7,365 nucleotides of DNA from a bacterium. Lineage in GTDB: Bacteria; Chloroflexota; Dormibacteria; UBA8260; Bog-877. The DNA lies in contig JAJYWM010000124.1 of the NCBI GenBank assembly GCA_021791455.1, forward strand, positions 1 through 7,365, given 5' to 3'. Positions within the stretch are counted from its first letter, which is position 1; the number at the start of each line of letters is the position of its first letter. A program made the position numbers and the translations under genes. Positions 6,378 to 7,365 of the stretch are shown here, one piece after another. Under the pieces are notes generated by a model that made no database searches, was not told the origin of the DNA, and saw only the letters and a program-made list of their open reading frames with translations.

Positions 6378-7175
6378 ATGGTCAACCAGTGGGAGCGGGC
6401 AGCTCGAGCGTGGCCCATCCTTACGCGTACGGCGGCGAGCAAGACAACCATAACGTACGGCGAACTGTCGGCCCAATTGGGCCTTCCGCACCACCGCCCG
6501 CTGCGGTATGCACTTGACAAAATTCACGAATACTGTCTTGAGGCCGGGCTTCCACCGCTCACGATCGTGGTCGTCAGCCGCGCCAGCGGCCACCCGGGGG
6601 CTGGATTTACCGCATGGGACCTCGGCGATTGGGAGGATGGGGTCCATCTTGTCTACGAGTATCCGTGGTCTCTGCGGTTAAACCCGTTTGCGTTTGCCGC
6701 TGACGGCTCGACCCCGGAACAACTGGCCGGTCAGCTCATTGACCGCCCGGAAGACGCGGCTGAGATTTATGGCCGCATCAGGGATCGAGGTTCAGCCCAG
6801 CGGATCTTTCGCTTGGCATTGCTCAAGGCGTACCAGGGGAGGTGCGCATTCTGTGGACTTTCCCTGCGAGCTGCCCTCGAGGCGGCCCACATCATCCCTT
6901 GGAGTAAGGCATCGCGGGCAGAGCGCGTGCTGCCTTCCAATGGCCTACTGCTGTGCTCGACTCATCACGCCTTGTTCGACGCATCCGTCCTTTCGGTATC
7001 TGAGGATCTCCGGATTGCATGCGAGCAGAGTCGCCTTCCTCAACACCACTGGAATGAGGCAGATCGCGGCGCAGCGCTGAGCCTCGACGGCGAGCCCATA
7101 GCCAAGCCTGCCGATGATAGACATCGACCGTCCGGTGCGGCGTTCGTCCGTCGAGTCGGGCTCATCTCTGCTTGA
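6378..7175 (+). CDS. HNH endonuclease with N-terminal alkyltransferase-like domain
   Basis: The protein has 265 residues from the ATG at 6378, which has GGAGA at 6369-6373 as ribosome site. The frame stays open to 6303, but those residues lack a ribosome site. The C-terminal half is an HNH_2-type nuclease: CAFC (Cys156, Cys159), EAAHIIPWSKA with His171, SNGLLLCSTHHALFD with Asn188, Cys193, His196 and His197. These supply the zinc-ribbon ligands and the catalytic His/Asn/His. Residues about 22-78 (TYGELSAQLG, RPLRYALDKIHEYC, GHPGAGF) resemble the DNA-binding helical domain of O6-alkylguanine alkyltransferases and ATL proteins, but without the PCHR active-site motif. The middle (about 85-110) is unassigned. 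Such architecture suggests a restriction-type enzyme that senses DNA features or modified bases. That specificity is inferred. It is separated from the upstream nuclease by 465 bases, so it is probably a separate unit. Confidence 0.85.
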   Translation: MVNQWERAARAWPILTRTAASKTTITYGELSAQLGLPHHRPLRYALDKIHEYCLEAGLPPLTIVVVSRASGHPGAGFTAWDLGDWEDGVHLVYEYPWSLRLNPFAFAADGSTPEQLAGQLIDRPEDAAEIYGRIRDRGSAQRIFRLALLKAYQGRCAFCGLSLRAALEAAHIIPWSKASRAERVLPSNGLLLCSTHHALFDASVLSVSEDLRIACEQSRLPQHHWNEADRGAALSLDGEPIAKPADDRHRPSGAAFVRRVGLISA

Positions 7176-7256
7176 CCCCGGGCTGCGCTTCAGAGTCGGT
7201 GGAGTGTGAATGGAGTGGCGAGCGCTTTAGCTGACAGCCCCCACCCGCCGCAACTT

Positions 7257-7300
7257 AGCCCATCCCGCGGCTCGACAAAGTCGAGCCGCGGGATGGGGCT
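7257..7300. terminator. Strong hairpin after the HNH gene
   Basis: Arms at 7257-7275 and 7281-7300 pair over 19 bp with a single bulged base (CCC against CCCC) around a five-base CAAAG loop. It lies 81 bases after the HNH stop. The stem is very stable and the site is suited to termination, perhaps in both directions, though no U-tract follows on the plus strand (TCCACC). U-less hairpin terminators are reported in high-GC bacteria. Confidence 0.7.
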
Positions 7301-7365
7301 TCCACCTGGTCCCGGGGGGACCCGCGGGCGGGGAGGGGGGCTGCCCCGGGGTAAGGGTGGCCAGG
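7301..7365. other. GC-rich right edge
   Basis: Only G/C runs are visible (CCCGCGGG, a run of Gs, CCCCGGGG). No gene start or end could be supported before the window stops. It may be the edge of another element or of a convergent gene. Confidence 0.2.

Noticed and set aside
1..7365. CRISPR array, tRNA or rRNA gene
   Set aside because: No regularly spaced direct repeats, cloverleaf-like segments or rRNA-like conserved stretches were seen on reading either strand.

Overview
The window is GC-rich DNA, probably from an actinobacterium or a similar high-GC lineage. The signs are GC-rich codons in several genes, an apparently leaderless GTG-start gene behind a TAAAAT -10 box, and remains of an IS1380-type transposase of the kind common in actinobacteria. 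No rRNA, tRNA or CRISPR array is visible, and no gene fixes the taxon. The content (reverse transcriptase, DNA glycosylase, two nucleases, decayed IS) looks like an accessory or defence-island region rather than core chromosome.

Layout. 1-680 (minus) is the broken N-terminal half of an IS1380-family transposase running off the left edge. 756-4608 (minus) is a set of co-directional genes. In transcription order they are a DUF6884-like protein, a 61-residue unknown, an endonuclease III-like HhH-GPD glycosylase with an intact 4Fe-4S motif, and, after a 207-base gap, a 623-residue reverse transcriptase (RT) with a long C-terminal helical region. The first three genes overlap by 1 and 4 bases, which suggests translational coupling. 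The 61-residue piece and the glycosylase may instead be one gene split by a small frameshift. 4755-5912 (plus) is a divergently transcribed PD-(D/E)xK nuclease. 5913-6377 has no recognisable gene but carries a perfect 9-bp-arm inverted repeat and a possible promoter. 6378-7175 (plus) is an HNH endonuclease with an N-terminal alkyltransferase-like domain. It is followed by a strong hairpin at 7257-7300.

How it may work together (inference). The RT lacks a maturase or intron endonuclease domain and has the overall shape of the 'unknown group'/Abi-like RTs, several of which are antiphage (DRT, AbiA, AbiK). Its co-directional neighbour combines a base-excision glycosylase fold with an N-terminal extension. 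The two flanking nucleases are of types common in restriction-like systems. The best candidate for an undescribed system is the RT plus glycosylase plus DUF6884 set, possibly with the divergent PD-(D/E)xK nuclease. The lower GC of the RT and PD-(D/E)xK genes compared with the glycosylase suggests the region was assembled from more than one source.
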